Origin: an uncultured Mailhella sp.
GTDB taxonomy: Bacteria > Desulfobacterota > Desulfovibrionia > Desulfovibrionales > Desulfovibrionaceae
DNA length: 64,000 nucleotides
Direction: 5' to 3'
Assembly: GCF_963931295.1 (NCBI RefSeq)
Contig: NZ_OZ007001.1
Span: forward strand, 1,178,001-1,242,000
In this document: one piece after another, positions 18,694 through 29,072 of the stretch
How positions within the stretch are numbered: position 1 is the first letter of the stretch
Layout of the letters: each line of letters starts with the position of its first letter
The notes under the pieces: generated by a model
What the model was told of the DNA's origin: nothing
Seen by the model: only the letters and a program-made list of their open reading frames with translations
The model's database searches: none
Translations under genes and position numbers: made by a program

Positions 18694-18770
18694 TGGCGTC
18701 CCCAGGCGGATTTGAACCGCCGTTGACGGCGTGAAAGGCCGCTGTCCTGGGCCGGCTAGACGATGGGGAC
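18694..18770 (-). tRNA. tRNA-Glu (UUC anticodon)
   Basis: A 77-nt cloverleaf read on the minus strand: acceptor GTCCCCA pairs with TGGGGAC, the D arm contains TCTAGCCGGCCCAGGA, the anticodon loop is CTTTCAC (anticodon TTC), the T arm has GGTTCAAATCC, and CCA is encoded. The 3' end faces the integrase gene and is the likely attachment site of the island. Confidence 0.95.
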
Positions 18771-18788
18771 GTGCTGCGTTGGTGTTAG

Positions 18789-20552
18789 TTATCGAAAAGG
18801 CTCGGTGTCGTCAAGCTTTTTTTCTTCCTCAACGCGCTTTTTTCTTGCCTTGCCCCGTTTTTCAAATTCCTCCCACGTCTGCGGATCGCGCCGCTGCCAC
18901 GCGCCTTCGTCGAACATGCGTCGTTCAATGGCCGCGGCGGCCTTTTCCAGTCCCGTGCCCTCAAGCGCCGACACGGGTATGGCGTCCGGCCTGTCGAGCA
19001 AGAGCGGCACGCGTTCGCTCACCGGCACGGCGTCCCACTTGTTGAGCAGCGTGATGCGCGGAACGGTCTGCAGTTCCATTTCCGCCAGAATGCGTTCCAC
19101 GGACTCCATCTGCTGATCCCGCTCGGGATGGGAGGCATCCACCACGTGAATGAGCAGATCGGCCGCCTCCAGCTCTTCCAGCGTGGCGCGGAATGCTTCG
19201 GTGAGCTCGCGGGGCAGCGAACGGATGAAGCCCACCGTGTCGGCCAGCACGAGTTCCCGTTCCCTGGGAAATCGCAGGCGGCGGGTGGTGGGGTCCAGCG
19301 TGGCGAACAGCTTGTTTTCGGCAAGCACGTCGGCCCGGGTGAGCGCGTTGAGCAGCGTGGACTTGCCAGCGTTGGTGTAGCCCACAAGCGCCGCCAGAGG
19401 CAGCCCCTGACGCGCCCGTCGCGCCCGCGTGTGGAAGCGCTGACGGCGCAGTTCCTCAAGATCCTTGCGGATGCGCGTAATGCGCTCACGGATGCGGCGT
19501 CGTTCCAGTTCCAGCTTGGTTTCGCCGCGGCCCTTGTTGCCGAAAATGCCGCCGGCAAGTCTGTCGAGCGAACGATGCCGTCCGGCAAGACGCGGCAGCG
19601 AATACTGCAGCTGCGCCATCTCCACCTGCAGCTTGCCTGCGCGTGTCACGGCGTGACGGGCAAAAATATCGAGAATGAGCTGCGTTCTGTCCATGACCCG
19701 GCGCTCCGTCAGCTCCGAAAGGCTGTTGAGCTGCGCAGGGCTGAGTTCCCCGTCGAAAATGACGAGCGACGCCTGCCCCTGAAGCGCGAGCACTTCCAGT
19801 TCCGCCAGCTTGGCGCGGCCGAGAATGTGACGCGGATGTATGGCCGCCACGCGCTGAATCATGGTGCCGGTCACCTTCACGCCGGCGGTGCGGGCCAGCT
19901 CGGCCAATTCGGCCAGATGCCGTTCCTGCACGGCCCGCGGCTCCAGCGACACCGAAACCAGCACGGCCCTTTCCCCGGCCTCTTCCTCGCCGGTGCTCAC
20001 GGCGTCGTCGATGACGCGGCCGAACTCCTCTTCCAGACTTTCCGCCTGAAGCGTGAAGTCGGTGTCCACGCGATCCCAGGGCTGCATGTCGCCCACCGCG
20101 TAGCCGGAATCCTCCTGACCGGGCGCGGGCGGCATGAGGTGCGCGCTCTGGAACATGCCGGGCTGCCCCCACTCGTCCACGGTGAGCACGCTCACGGAGT
20201 CCAGACGCAGGAAAAGAAGATCCATGAGGTCTTCGTGCGAGAGGCCCTCGGGAACAAGATGCGTATGCAGAAGGCGCAGGCCGCGCAAACGACCCGCGCC
20301 CGTGCGCACATGGGGAAGCGCGGGAATGAGAATGGACGAAGCGTCCCCCACAATGACCATGTTCACCCGGCCCTGCCTGTCCAGCGCGAGGCCTATCTGA
20401 CGGGAAAGCAGGCGCGAGAGCGCCGCCAGTTCTCTCGCCTGTTCGGAGCTGTAGCCCCCCTGCGGAGAATAGCGGCGCTGCCCCAGCCTGTTGAGAGCCT
20501 TCAGCTCGCTGGGCTTGAGACCGGCGGTGTTGCCTTCAACCCGGGCGGCTAT
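18789..20552 (-). CDS. hflX: GTPase HflX
   Basis: A ribosome-associated GTPase that splits stalled 50S/70S particles under stress. GTPase motifs: G1 GYTNAGKST, G3 DTVGF and G4 NKWD; the HflX-specific N-terminal domain includes a glycine-rich GGIFGNKGRGETKLE. The first ATG is 20366, but the frame stays open and family-like for ~60 codons upstream (NTAGLKPSELKAL, then LSRLLSRQIGLALDRQG), so translation should begin near 20550. No ATG, GTG or TTG is in frame there; an ATA at 20550-20552 overlaps the TAG stop of the gene before it. The start is therefore unresolved. Coupled translation with purH is likely. Confidence 0.85.
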   Translation of the reverse strand: MAARVEGNTAGLKPSELKALNRLGQRRYSPQGGYSSEQARELAALSRLLSRQIGLALDRQGRVNMVIVGDASSILIPALPHVRTGAGRLRGLRLLHTHLVPEGLSHEDLMDLLFLRLDSVSVLTVDEWGQPGMFQSAHLMPPAPGQEDSGYAVGDMQPWDRVDTDFTLQAESLEEEFGRVIDDAVSTGEEEAGERAVLVSVSLEPRAVQERHLAELAELARTAGVKVTGTMIQRVAAIHPRHILGRAKLAELEVLALQGQASLVIFDGELSPAQLNSLSELTERRVMDRTQLILDIFARHAVTRAGKLQVEMAQLQYSLPRLAGRHRSLDRLAGGIFGNKGRGETKLELERRRIRERITRIRKDLEELRRQRFHTRARRARQGLPLAALVGYTNAGKSTLLNALTRADVLAENKLFATLDPTTRRLRFPRERELVLADTVGFIRSLPRELTEAFRATLEELEAADLLIHVVDASHPERDQQMESVERILAEMELQTVPRITLLNKWDAVPVSERVPLLLDRPDAIPVSALEGTGLEKAAAAIERRMFDEGAWQRRDPQTWEEFEKRGKARKKRVEEEKKLDDTEPFR

Positions 20553-21142
20553 TTTACGCCTCCGGCCATCCAGGTGGCGATCATGTCGTCGTAGTTGGAG
20601 GTGGTGCGGAAGGTGGCGGCCGCCATGCGGCGACGGAATTCGAGGCTCACGCCGCCCTTTTCGATTTCTTCCATGGCCTCGGCGTAGTAGGAAGGATCGG
20701 AAAGCACGAGAATGCTGTTGAAGTTCTTGGAGGAAGCGCGCAGCAGGCAGGGGCCGCCGATGTCGATTTCCTCCACCATGGCGGCGGGATCAAGATGCTT
20801 TTCCAGCGCGGACTTGAAGTCGTAGAGGTTCACAACCACCAGATCAAAGGGCTTGATGTCGAGCTCTTCCAGGGTCTTCATGTGTTCGGGCACGTCCTTG
20901 TTGGCCAGAATGCCGCCGTGAATGCGCGGATTCAGGGTTTTGACGCGGCCGTTCAGGATTTCCGGGAAGCCGGTGACTTCGCTCACGGCGATCACGGGAA
21001 GGCCCTGATCCTTCAAAAATTTCATGGTGCCGCCGGTGGAAACCAGCTCAACGCCCTTCTTGTGGAGAAATGCGGCGAATTCCGCGAGACCGTCCTTGTG
21101 CGTCACGCTCAGAAGAGCGCGCCTGATGGGAAGAAAATCCAT
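20549..21142 (-). CDS. purH: IMP cyclohydrolase (PurH N-terminal domain only)
   Basis: Closes FAICAR to IMP, the last step of purine synthesis. 197 aa, matching the MGS-like cyclohydrolase half of PurH (STGGTMKFL, ILNGRVKTLNPRIHGGIL, VVNLYDF); full PurH is about 520 aa and also carries AICAR transformylase. The end is a normal stop, not a break, so the transformylase step must be done by another gene outside the window. A GGGGG-rich region precedes ATG 21142. The stop codon overlaps the hflX reading frame. A single-domain PurH is, to my knowledge, common in Desulfovibrio relatives. Confidence 0.85.
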   Translation of the reverse strand: MDFLPIRRALLSVTHKDGLAEFAAFLHKKGVELVSTGGTMKFLKDQGLPVIAVSEVTGFPEILNGRVKTLNPRIHGGILANKDVPEHMKTLEELDIKPFDLVVVNLYDFKSALEKHLDPAAMVEEIDIGGPCLLRASSKNFNSILVLSDPSYYAEAMEEIEKGGVSLEFRRRMAAATFRTTSNYDDMIATWMAGGVK

Positions 21143-21467
21143 CGTAACCCCCTTTATGAAGTCCTGTTATAGTGCCAAAGGAGGCCGCAAATGGCAAGCT
21201 CCGGCTCTGCGGAGGCCGGATGCCCGGCCGCTTTCCGCCTGCCTTTGCAGATCCGATCCGCCCCTTCACGGAGCTTTACTGTTCCGGTACAACGCCGCCC
21301 TCTGCCGATGCTGTGCATGCCTTGCAACCGCGCCGCCCGTCTCTCCCCCCGCTCAACGCGTCCCGGTTGCGGAGGCAAAGGCGTTTGCGAAGTATACGCT
21401 TGACAACTTGCCCCGCGCCTTGGAAAACATACTGTTCCCGCCGGGAACTTCATCAAGGAGAACAGCC
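21143..21467. other. Divergent gap between purH and the 177-aa gene
   Basis: About 325 bp. No gene is supported. A TTGACA at 21400 lacks a well-spaced -10. It must contain promoters for both flanking genes but I could not place them. Confidence 0.4.
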
Positions 21468-22001
21468 ATGACGGATTCCTTTGCCGATCTTTTTCTTGAA
21501 GCCATGCGCTACGAGCACTGGCTCCGCTTCTATTTTCTGGAAGACGCGGAAGACGAGCCCATGCAGGCCTCCCCGGAGCGGGAAATGCGCGTGGAATCGC
21601 TGGACGCCCTGCTTGTGGTACCCGCCGAATTTGCCGAGCGTTCCCATGAAGAAGAGCCCGCGCTTGCGGAGATACTCGACGCCATGCAGGGTCAGAAGAT
21701 TTCCATGGAACATTCCCGCGACATCATTTTCGACTGGCTGGGGGAAAAGACGGGCATCCGCCCCGGCACCGACGCCTTTGAAGCCGAGCTGAACGCTCTT
21801 GCCGGCGATGCGGACTTCCGCCGCCGTCTGGACTGCTTTCACGGCTGGGTTCAGGAACTCGCCAACAACGAACTTGACCTGAACGGCAACGCCCTGCCTC
21901 CCGGCGCGCCGCAGGACGAAACCGTGCCTTCGTTTGCCGAATGGAACAAGGCGTTTCTGTTCTGGTTCAGCCTGCAAAAGCCCTTGAACGCCCTCGGATA
22001 A
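21468..22001 (+). CDS. Hypothetical acidic protein, 177 aa
   Basis: Start ATG 21468 with AAGGAG 8 bp upstream. The protein is acidic, with no signal peptide or membrane span. It begins with an aromatic-rich helix (EAMRYEHWLRFYFLED) and ends with another Trp/Phe-rich stretch (AEWNKAFLFWFSLQ). I do not recognise a family. It is a single gene flanked by divergent purH and convergent gdhA. Codon use resembles the neighbouring core genes, so it is probably native. Confidence 0.7.
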   Translation: MTDSFADLFLEAMRYEHWLRFYFLEDAEDEPMQASPEREMRVESLDALLVVPAEFAERSHEEEPALAEILDAMQGQKISMEHSRDIIFDWLGEKTGIRPGTDAFEAELNALAGDADFRRRLDCFHGWVQELANNELDLNGNALPPGAPQDETVPSFAEWNKAFLFWFSLQKPLNALG

Positions 22002-22362
22002 GCGCAGGGCAGGCTCACGATAACAGCAGAACACAGAAACATTCCGCGACGCTCTGAAAAGCGCCCCGGTCAGGTCACGCGAACGAGAAGGCATCGGCCT
22101 CCGCTGGAACGGGAAAGACCCGGAGCGGCGTCCGCTTCGGTTTGCCTGCGCTGAAAACTCCCGAAGCCCCTCGCGTGCGCAGCACTTGGCGGTTCCTCGG
22201 GGCCGCCGCGGCGCAATCCCGCAAATCCCCGCACGAGTGCCGCACGCGGGCAGACATGATGCCGCCAATTCCCGCGCCCCGCAGCGCGTTGCTGCCGCCG
22301 TCGAAAAAATACGCCGCTCCGCCGGAAAAGCGCGGCAGTCCTCCGACTTCAAGCCGGGCATG

Positions 22363-22395
22363 AAAAACGCCGCCTCCCGAAATCGGAAGGCGGCG
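22363..22395 (-). terminator. Terminator of gdhA
   Basis: On the minus strand arms CGCCGCCTTCC and GG-AGGCGGCG with a short loop, followed by GTTTTTC. Lies 34 bp after the gdhA stop. The remaining gap from 22002 shows no gene. Confidence 0.75.
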
Positions 22396-22428
22396 CGTTC
22401 ATTTATTTATGTGCCGAAGGGCGAAAAA

Positions 22429-23787
22429 CTACATGACGCCCTGTTCGATCATGCTGTCGGCCACCTTGCGGAAGCCCGCAATGTTGCCGCCCATCACGTA
22501 GTTGCCGGGCTGGCCGAATTCTTCGGCGGTGTCATGCGCGGCCTTGAAGATGCCGGCCATGATGCCCTTGAGCTTGTTGTCCACTTCCTCGAAGGTCCAG
22601 GAAGTCATGCCCGCGTTCTGTTCCATTTCCAGCTGGCTGGTGGCCACGCCGCCGGCGTTGGCGCACTTGGCCGGGCCGTAGCAGATGCCCGCCTTCTGGA
22701 ATTCGGCCGTGGCGTCCAGGGTGGAAGGCATGTTCGCGCCTTCGCTCACCAGGATGCAGCCCTTGGAAAGCAGATTCTTCGCGTCGGCAAGGGTGACTTC
22801 GTTCTGCGTGGCGCTCGGGAAGGCGAGGTCCGCGCCCACGTTCCACACGGGATGCTCGCCGGCGGCGTAGTCGGCCACGGGAATGTAGGTGGCGTCCTTG
22901 CAGAGTTCGGCGTAGCGGGTGAGGGAAGCGCGTTCGTGTTCCTTGACCTGCTGGAGCACTTCAAGGTTGATGCCGGAAGGCTGATAGATGCTGCCGCGGG
23001 AGTCGGACACGGTAAGAGGCTTCGCGCCGAGCTGATACAGCTTCTTGACGGTGTAGATGGCCACGTTGCCGGAACCGGACACGGCAGCGGTCTTGCCTTC
23101 GATTTCCTTGCCCACGGCCTTCAGCATGTTTTCGGCGAAGTACACGTTGCCGAAGCCGGTGGCTTCGGTACGGGCGAGCGAGCCGCCCCACTTGAGGCCC
23201 TTGCCGGTGAGCACGCCTTCAAAGCGGCTGGTCAGGCGCTTGTACTGACCGAAAAGATAGCCGATTTCGCGGCCGCCCACGCCGATGTCGCCGGCGGGAA
23301 CGTCGCTGAACGCGCCGATGTAGCGGACGAGTTCCGTCATGAAGGCCTGGCAGAAACGCATGACTTCGGCGTCGGACTTGCCCTTGGGATCAAAGTCGGA
23401 ACCGCCCTTGCCGCCGCCGATGGCGAGACCGGTAAGGCTGTTCTTGAAAATCTGTTCAAAGCCGAGGAACTTCAGAATGCTCTGGTTCACGCTGGGATGG
23501 AAGCGCAGACCGCCCTTGTACGGTCCGATGGCGGAGTTGAACTGCACGCGGTAGCCGTTGTTCACCTGAATGCGGCCCTTGTCGTCGGTCCAGGCCACGC
23601 GGAATTCCACGAGACGTTCGGGAACCACGATGCGCTCAAGAATGGCGTTTTCCTGGTACTTGGATTCACGGTCGAAAAGAGGCTGCATGGAGAAGAGCAC
23701 TTCTTCCACGGCCTGCAGGAATTCCGGCTGATGAGGATTCTTGGCGCGCACGTTTTCCACAACGCTCTGCACATAACTGTTGCCCAT
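22429..23787 (-). CDS. gdhA: NADP-type glutamate dehydrogenase
   Basis: Converts 2-oxoglutarate and ammonia to glutamate. 452 aa, the usual length of the hexameric family. Seen are the substrate/lysine motif GGGKGGSDFDPKGKS (about residues 120-134), the dehydrogenase signature and the Rossmann glycine motif SGSGNVAIY (about 230). A GGAGCAGCGAG-type ribosome site lies before ATG 23787. It is a single gene with its own terminator and a long AT-rich upstream gap. Confidence 0.95.
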   Translation of the reverse strand: MGNSYVQSVVENVRAKNPHQPEFLQAVEEVLFSMQPLFDRESKYQENAILERIVVPERLVEFRVAWTDDKGRIQVNNGYRVQFNSAIGPYKGGLRFHPSVNQSILKFLGFEQIFKNSLTGLAIGGGKGGSDFDPKGKSDAEVMRFCQAFMTELVRYIGAFSDVPAGDIGVGGREIGYLFGQYKRLTSRFEGVLTGKGLKWGGSLARTEATGFGNVYFAENMLKAVGKEIEGKTAAVSGSGNVAIYTVKKLYQLGAKPLTVSDSRGSIYQPSGINLEVLQQVKEHERASLTRYAELCKDATYIPVADYAAGEHPVWNVGADLAFPSATQNEVTLADAKNLLSKGCILVSEGANMPSTLDATAEFQKAGICYGPAKCANAGGVATSQLEMEQNAGMTSWTFEEVDNKLKGIMAGIFKAAHDTAEEFGQPGNYVMGGNIAGFRKVADSMIEQGVM

Positions 23788-24333
23788 GACTCGCTGCTCC
23801 TTGAAAAGCTGAAAAAGGGATGGCTTCCGGGACAGGCAATGCCCTTTTGCCGAACCTGAATTAGTACATTTTTGTAAAAACCGGACATTTCCCGGCGTTG
23901 ACGACTATCGAGTAGCGCTATTTTCTCCGGGAATCAACCTCTTTTTGTGACAAAAAAGAAATTTTATTTTATATATAATTATATGATATTATTGAATTTA
24001 ACATTTATGTATAATTATGTTTTTATTTTTTGTAATATTTTCAATATGTTGTGTTGTAACATTTTTGTTCTTTTTGTCCGGAAAATGACGATCTTACGCC
24101 CTTCTGTTTCAAATTTGTTGCGATGCACACGGCAGAAAGCAAAAAAGGCTCCTGCTGCAGAGGCATTGCAGTCCACATGCAGAAACGCTTTTCCTCCGCG
24201 TTCCCGATTTTCGGAAACATACGACCTTCCGCAACGCAAAACTGCTGCGACGCAACGATTTTCGACCATGTTCCCGATGCGGAGCAGCTTCCTTCGCGTC
24301 TCCGGGAACGAGCCGTGCCCGGGCCTCGGCGCA
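23788..24333. other. Long AT-rich upstream gap of gdhA
   Basis: About 550 bp between divergent gdhA and the ddl terminator. Bases 23940-24110 are strikingly AT-rich for this genome, with TATATAATTATATGATATTA-type sequence that could bend DNA or bind regulators. No gene with a credible start, ribosome site and codon use was seen. Confidence 0.5.
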
Positions 24334-24378
24334 TAAAAAAACATCCCCCCGTCTCTTTTTGGAGAAACAGGGGGATGC
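24334..24378 (-). terminator. Terminator of ddl
   Basis: Arms CATCCCCC (24342-24349) and GGGGGATG (24371-24378); on the minus strand the stem is followed by a run of T (24334-24340). It lies 24 bp after the ddl stop. Confidence 0.8.
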
Positions 24379-24402
24379 TGATCCTCGTCTGTCGGCGAAA
24401 AA

Positions 24403-25323
24403 TCAGTTCCTGACGGCGTAGCTCAGAAGCGTTTCCAGAAGCTCGCCGAAGTCGATGCCCGCGGCCGCCGCTTCCTTGGGAACAAGGCTGGCGCTCGTCA
24501 TGCCCGGCAGGGTGTTCACTTCAAGCGCAAACAGTTCGCCCTCGTCCGTGAGGCGGAAGTCGGTGCGGCTGTAACCGGAAAGACCAAGGCAGCGATGCGC
24601 GGCAATCGCCGCTTCCTGCACCCGGGCCGTCAGTTCCGGCGCGAGGGGCGCGGGGCAGATTTCGGCGGCGCCGTCGGCCGCGTACTTGTCGTGAAAATCG
24701 AAAAATTCCCGCTTGGGCACGATGAGCACGGGCGCAAGCGCCTTTTCCTCGCCGGGACGTCCCACCACGCCGCAGGTCACTTCCTGACCGGGAATGAGCG
24801 TTTCGATGAGCACTTCCTGATGTCCGGCAAAGAGCGTGTCCAGGGCGCGGTTCAGTTCCGCCTCGTCGTTCACGCGGAACAGGTCGATGCTGGAGCCGCC
24901 CGTGTTCGACTTGACGAACAGCGGGAAAGGCAGCGACGTCTTCCATCCCGCAGCGGGGCGCACGGGCAGAAATTCATAATCGGGCGTGCGTATGCCAGCG
25001 CGCACAAACAGCGCCTTGCCCGCCGCCTTGTTCAGCGCCAAGAAGGAGCCGGCCGGGCCGCTGCCCTGATAGGGGCATCCCGCGCGCTCGAGCAGCGCCT
25101 GCACGAGGCCGTCCTCGCCGGGCTGGCCGTGAAGGTTCAGGAAGGCCGCGTCGTGCGCTGCCGCAAGTTCCAGCAGCTTCTCGAAGCCGTCGGAAAGATC
25201 GAACAGCGTCACCTCGTGCCCCCGCGCCGACAGCGCCTCGGCAATGGAAGCCGCTCCCTTCAGAGAAATCTCGCGTTCCGTGGACCAGCCGCCCGCAACG
25301 AGAAGAATACGCATCTTGTCCAT
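24403..25323 (-). CDS. ddl: D-alanine--D-alanine ligase
   Basis: ATP-grasp enzyme that joins two D-Ala for peptidoglycan. 306 aa. Motifs: VAGGWSTEREISL at the N-terminus, NLHGQPGEDG (about 82-91), KSNTGGSS in the ATP-grasp region, GQEVTCGV, and the metal/ATP-binding EVNTLPGMT near the end. The ATG follows directly after the TAA of the HD-domain gene with no gap, so the two are co-translated in the dut-HD-ddl operon. A cytoplasmic cell-wall enzyme and core gene. Confidence 0.95.
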   Translation of the reverse strand: MDKMRILLVAGGWSTEREISLKGAASIAEALSARGHEVTLFDLSDGFEKLLELAAAHDAAFLNLHGQPGEDGLVQALLERAGCPYQGSGPAGSFLALNKAAGKALFVRAGIRTPDYEFLPVRPAAGWKTSLPFPLFVKSNTGGSSIDLFRVNDEAELNRALDTLFAGHQEVLIETLIPGQEVTCGVVGRPGEEKALAPVLIVPKREFFDFHDKYAADGAAEICPAPLAPELTARVQEAAIAAHRCLGLSGYSRTDFRLTDEGELFALEVNTLPGMTSASLVPKEAAAAGIDFGELLETLLSYAVRN

Positions 25324-25908
25324 TTAAAGGATACCCACCCTTTCAAATATGGCCCGCTCCACGGCCTGTACATGAGCATAGTTGGCGGCGATGTTGTCCA
25401 CCTTGTCGGCGCTGATGCCGTAGCGGACAAGAAGATCGTCGAATCGTTCCTTGATGGTCACCACCTCGGAGTGACGCACGCGCTTGTCGGCGTAGGCCAC
25501 GATCACGGGCAGACGCATGGGGTCGCGCACATCGTCCATCGAGGTGCCGCTCCAGGGCCATTCCACGTGAAAGAGCACGGCCTGCGCGATGAGCGGATTG
25601 CCCGTTTCCTCGCGCACCCACGCCGCGCCGAGCTGCGCGTGACTGCCCCCGTGCCGGATGGAGTAACTTTTGGCCAGATCGTGCAGCAGCGCCGCGGCCC
25701 GCGCCAGCGGAACGCTGAGAGCGCGCCCCGCAGGTATGATGCCGCGCTCCTCGGCCCGGCGGACGATTTCCGTCGCCACGCCGGCCACCGCGCGGCAGTG
25801 ATCGCGGATATGCGGCATCATGTCGTACTTGTCCCACAAGAGAGCGCATTGCGCCTCGTCGGGCACCATCCATGAGGGATCCGCGGGAAATTCAAGAGCA
25901 GGCAGCAT
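25324..25908 (-). CDS. HD-domain phosphohydrolase
   Basis: 194 aa from ATG 25908 with GAGGTGA 6 bp upstream; longer versions reach into the dut coding end and are unlikely. HD-domain pattern: HCRAVAGVATEIV (first His, about residue 33), then AALLHDLAKSY (HD pair, about 67-68) and a later VLFHVEWPW and AYADKRVRHSE. These fit a metal-dependent phosphohydrolase acting on a nucleotide, but the substrate is unknown. Position between dUTPase and Ddl gives no clear pathway. Confidence 0.8.
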   Translation of the reverse strand: MLPALEFPADPSWMVPDEAQCALLWDKYDMMPHIRDHCRAVAGVATEIVRRAEERGIIPAGRALSVPLARAAALLHDLAKSYSIRHGGSHAQLGAAWVREETGNPLIAQAVLFHVEWPWSGTSMDDVRDPMRLPVIVAYADKRVRHSEVVTIKERFDDLLVRYGISADKVDNIAANYAHVQAVERAIFERVGIL

Positions 25909-25930
25909 GAAATCACCTCGAACGTAAAAA

Positions 25931-26389
25931 TCAGACCCGGCCGGTATGACCGAAGCCTCCGCTTCCGCGCGTCGTTTCGGAAAGCGCGTCCACCGCGCGG
26001 GGCTCAAGGCGGCACACCGGCTGAAACACGAGCTGCGCCACGCGCTCGCCCCTCTTGACCACGACGGGCTTTCCCGACGTGTTGAGCAGCCACACCACGA
26101 TTTCGCCCCGGTAGTCGGCGTCGATGACGCCGACGCCCTGCGCCACGACCAGCCCCTTCACCGCGCCGAGTCCGCTGCGGGAATACACGAATCCCGCCAC
26201 GCCCGGAACGCGCGGCTCCACGCACAGCCCGGAAGGCACCGACGCCCGCTCGCCCGGATTCACGACGATTTCCTCCTCGTCGAAGCAGGCGCGCAGATCC
26301 ATGCCCGCGGCCTCGGGCGTGGCGTAGCAGAGCCCGTCGCCGTACACGCGGGCGGCGTCTCTGAGATAACAGACATGAACTTCGGCCAT
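25931..26389 (-). CDS. dut: dUTPase
   Basis: Hydrolyses dUTP to dUMP and pyrophosphate. 152 aa from ATG 26389 with GAGAGG upstream; a longer frame exists but its extra sequence is shadow-like. The five trimer motifs are visible: AAGMDLRA, YSRSGL (about 82-87), GVIDADYRGE with catalytic Asp (about 100-106), ERVAQLVF and the flexible C-terminal arm GSGGFGHTG. First gene of the dut-HD-ddl operon. Confidence 0.95.
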   Translation of the reverse strand: MAEVHVCYLRDAARVYGDGLCYATPEAAGMDLRACFDEEEIVVNPGERASVPSGLCVEPRVPGVAGFVYSRSGLGAVKGLVVAQGVGVIDADYRGEIVVWLLNTSGKPVVVKRGERVAQLVFQPVCRLEPRAVDALSETTRGSGGFGHTGRV

Positions 26390-26722
26390 AGCCGGAACCT
26401 CTCCTGTCGGCATGCGCGGCGCGTCTCTCTTCGCCCGACGCGAAAACGACGCCATCCGCACGGGAGCAACGAGAATAGCCCGAAGCCGCCCGGGGAGCAA
26501 GCGCCGGAAAGCGACTTTTCCTGCACTGCAAAAGCGCGTGCTCGGCGTCTTTGCCGCAGGCGTTCTGCCGCGCAGGCCAGGACGGCGCAAACAAGATCTC
26601 CCCGCGTTCCGCTCGCCGAAGAGGCGGCGCAAGCGCTTTGAAACGCGCCCCGCCGAGGCCCGAAAGCCCGCAGCGCGAACGCTCCGCCCACGCTTTGCAA
26701 AACATCCCAGGTTATTGTATTC

Positions 26723-26751
26723 TTGACATAAGCCTCCACTGCCACTATCGT
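26723..26751 (+). promoter_or_regulatory. Promoter of the NYN-purF-uvrC genes
   Basis: TTGACA (26723-26728), 17-bp spacer, TATCGT (26746-26751), about 100 bp before the NYN gene. The rest of the 26390-26853 gap shows no gene. Confidence 0.6.
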
Positions 26752-26853
26752 CCATTTTTCGCCGTTTCCGCGACCTGCGGAATCCAGGTAAAACGTCCAT
26801 GGCTCATCCTAAATCCACAATCGGGGACGCCCCGGCAAAAAAAGGTTGTTAGA

Positions 26854-27585
26854 ATGTCTCGCGTAACATTTGTCGTTGACGGCGAATTCATGCGCAAACG
26901 CATCATTTCGCTGAAGGCTTTTTATTTCGACGGTCAGGGCATCCGCCGCCACTGCCTGTCGCACGTCACCCCCGGCGAAACCGTAGGCCGCATTCTCTTT
27001 TACGACGCTCTTCCCTTCACCGGCAAGGGAGAACATCCGCTGAGCGGCCCCGTCGATTTTTCCCAGACTCCGCTCATCGCCCGCAAGCAGCAGTTTCTGC
27101 AGTCGCTGCGCGTCACGCCGGAAATCACGCTGCGCCTCGGCCGTTCCGCCTGGCAGGCCGGACAGTGGCAGCTCGACGCCAACCGTCTCGGCGAACTCAT
27201 GGCCGGCGAAATCAGCGTGAACGACATTCAGGCCGGCGACATCTATCCCGACATCCGTCAGAAGGGCGTGGACATGCTCCTCGGCCTCGACATCGCCGCT
27301 CTTGCCTACAAGCATCAGACGGATCGTCTCGTCATCGTGGCCAACGACGCCGATTACGTGCCCGCCGTGAAGCTGGCGCGCGAAGAAGGAATCAAGGTCG
27401 TGCTCGATCCTCTGTGGACCCGCGCCGCCGAAGATCTGCGCGAACACGTGGACTACGTGTGCAACAAACTGCCCCGTCCGCAGCACTCCAACTACCCGCA
27501 CGGCATACATATTTTCGACGATCCCAAGGAATACAACCCCTGCCCCGACCAGGAACAGCACGAAAGCCCTGAAGGGGAAGAATAG
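26854..27585 (+). CDS. NYN-domain (PIN-like) predicted ribonuclease
   Basis: 243 aa from ATG 26854. The NYN/LabA-DUF88 fold is marked by VDGEF near the N-terminus (residues ~7-11), KGVDMLLGLDIAALA in the middle (~133-147) and NDADYVPAV (~157-165); these acidic residues would bind the metal. Such proteins are thought to be RNA nucleases, but no target is known. The C-terminal tail is acidic and Pro-rich. It stands 60 bp before purF; a hairpin lies between, so the two may be partly separated. Confidence 0.8.
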   Translation: MSRVTFVVDGEFMRKRIISLKAFYFDGQGIRRHCLSHVTPGETVGRILFYDALPFTGKGEHPLSGPVDFSQTPLIARKQQFLQSLRVTPEITLRLGRSAWQAGQWQLDANRLGELMAGEISVNDIQAGDIYPDIRQKGVDMLLGLDIAALAYKHQTDRLVIVANDADYVPAVKLAREEGIKVVLDPLWTRAAEDLREHVDYVCNKLPRPQHSNYPHGIHIFDDPKEYNPCPDQEQHESPEGEE

Positions 27586-27593
27586 AAACACTG

Positions 27594-27620
27594 CGGCCTG
27601 CCCGGATGACGGACAGGCCG
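27594..27620 (+). terminator. Hairpin between the NYN gene and purF
   Basis: Arms CGGCCTG and CAGGCCG extended by CCG/CGG with a one-base bulge. The tail TTCTGCTT is poor in T, so a partial terminator or mRNA-end stabiliser is likely. Confidence 0.5.
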
Positions 27621-27645
27621 TTCTGCTTACTTCAAGGAGAAGTAT

Positions 27646-29064
<1,419 letters not shown>

Positions 29065-29072
29065 GACATCCC

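Noticed and set aside
21400..21433. TTGACA...CATACT as promoter of the 177-aa gene
   Set aside because: The spacer is 22 bp, too long for a sigma70 promoter.
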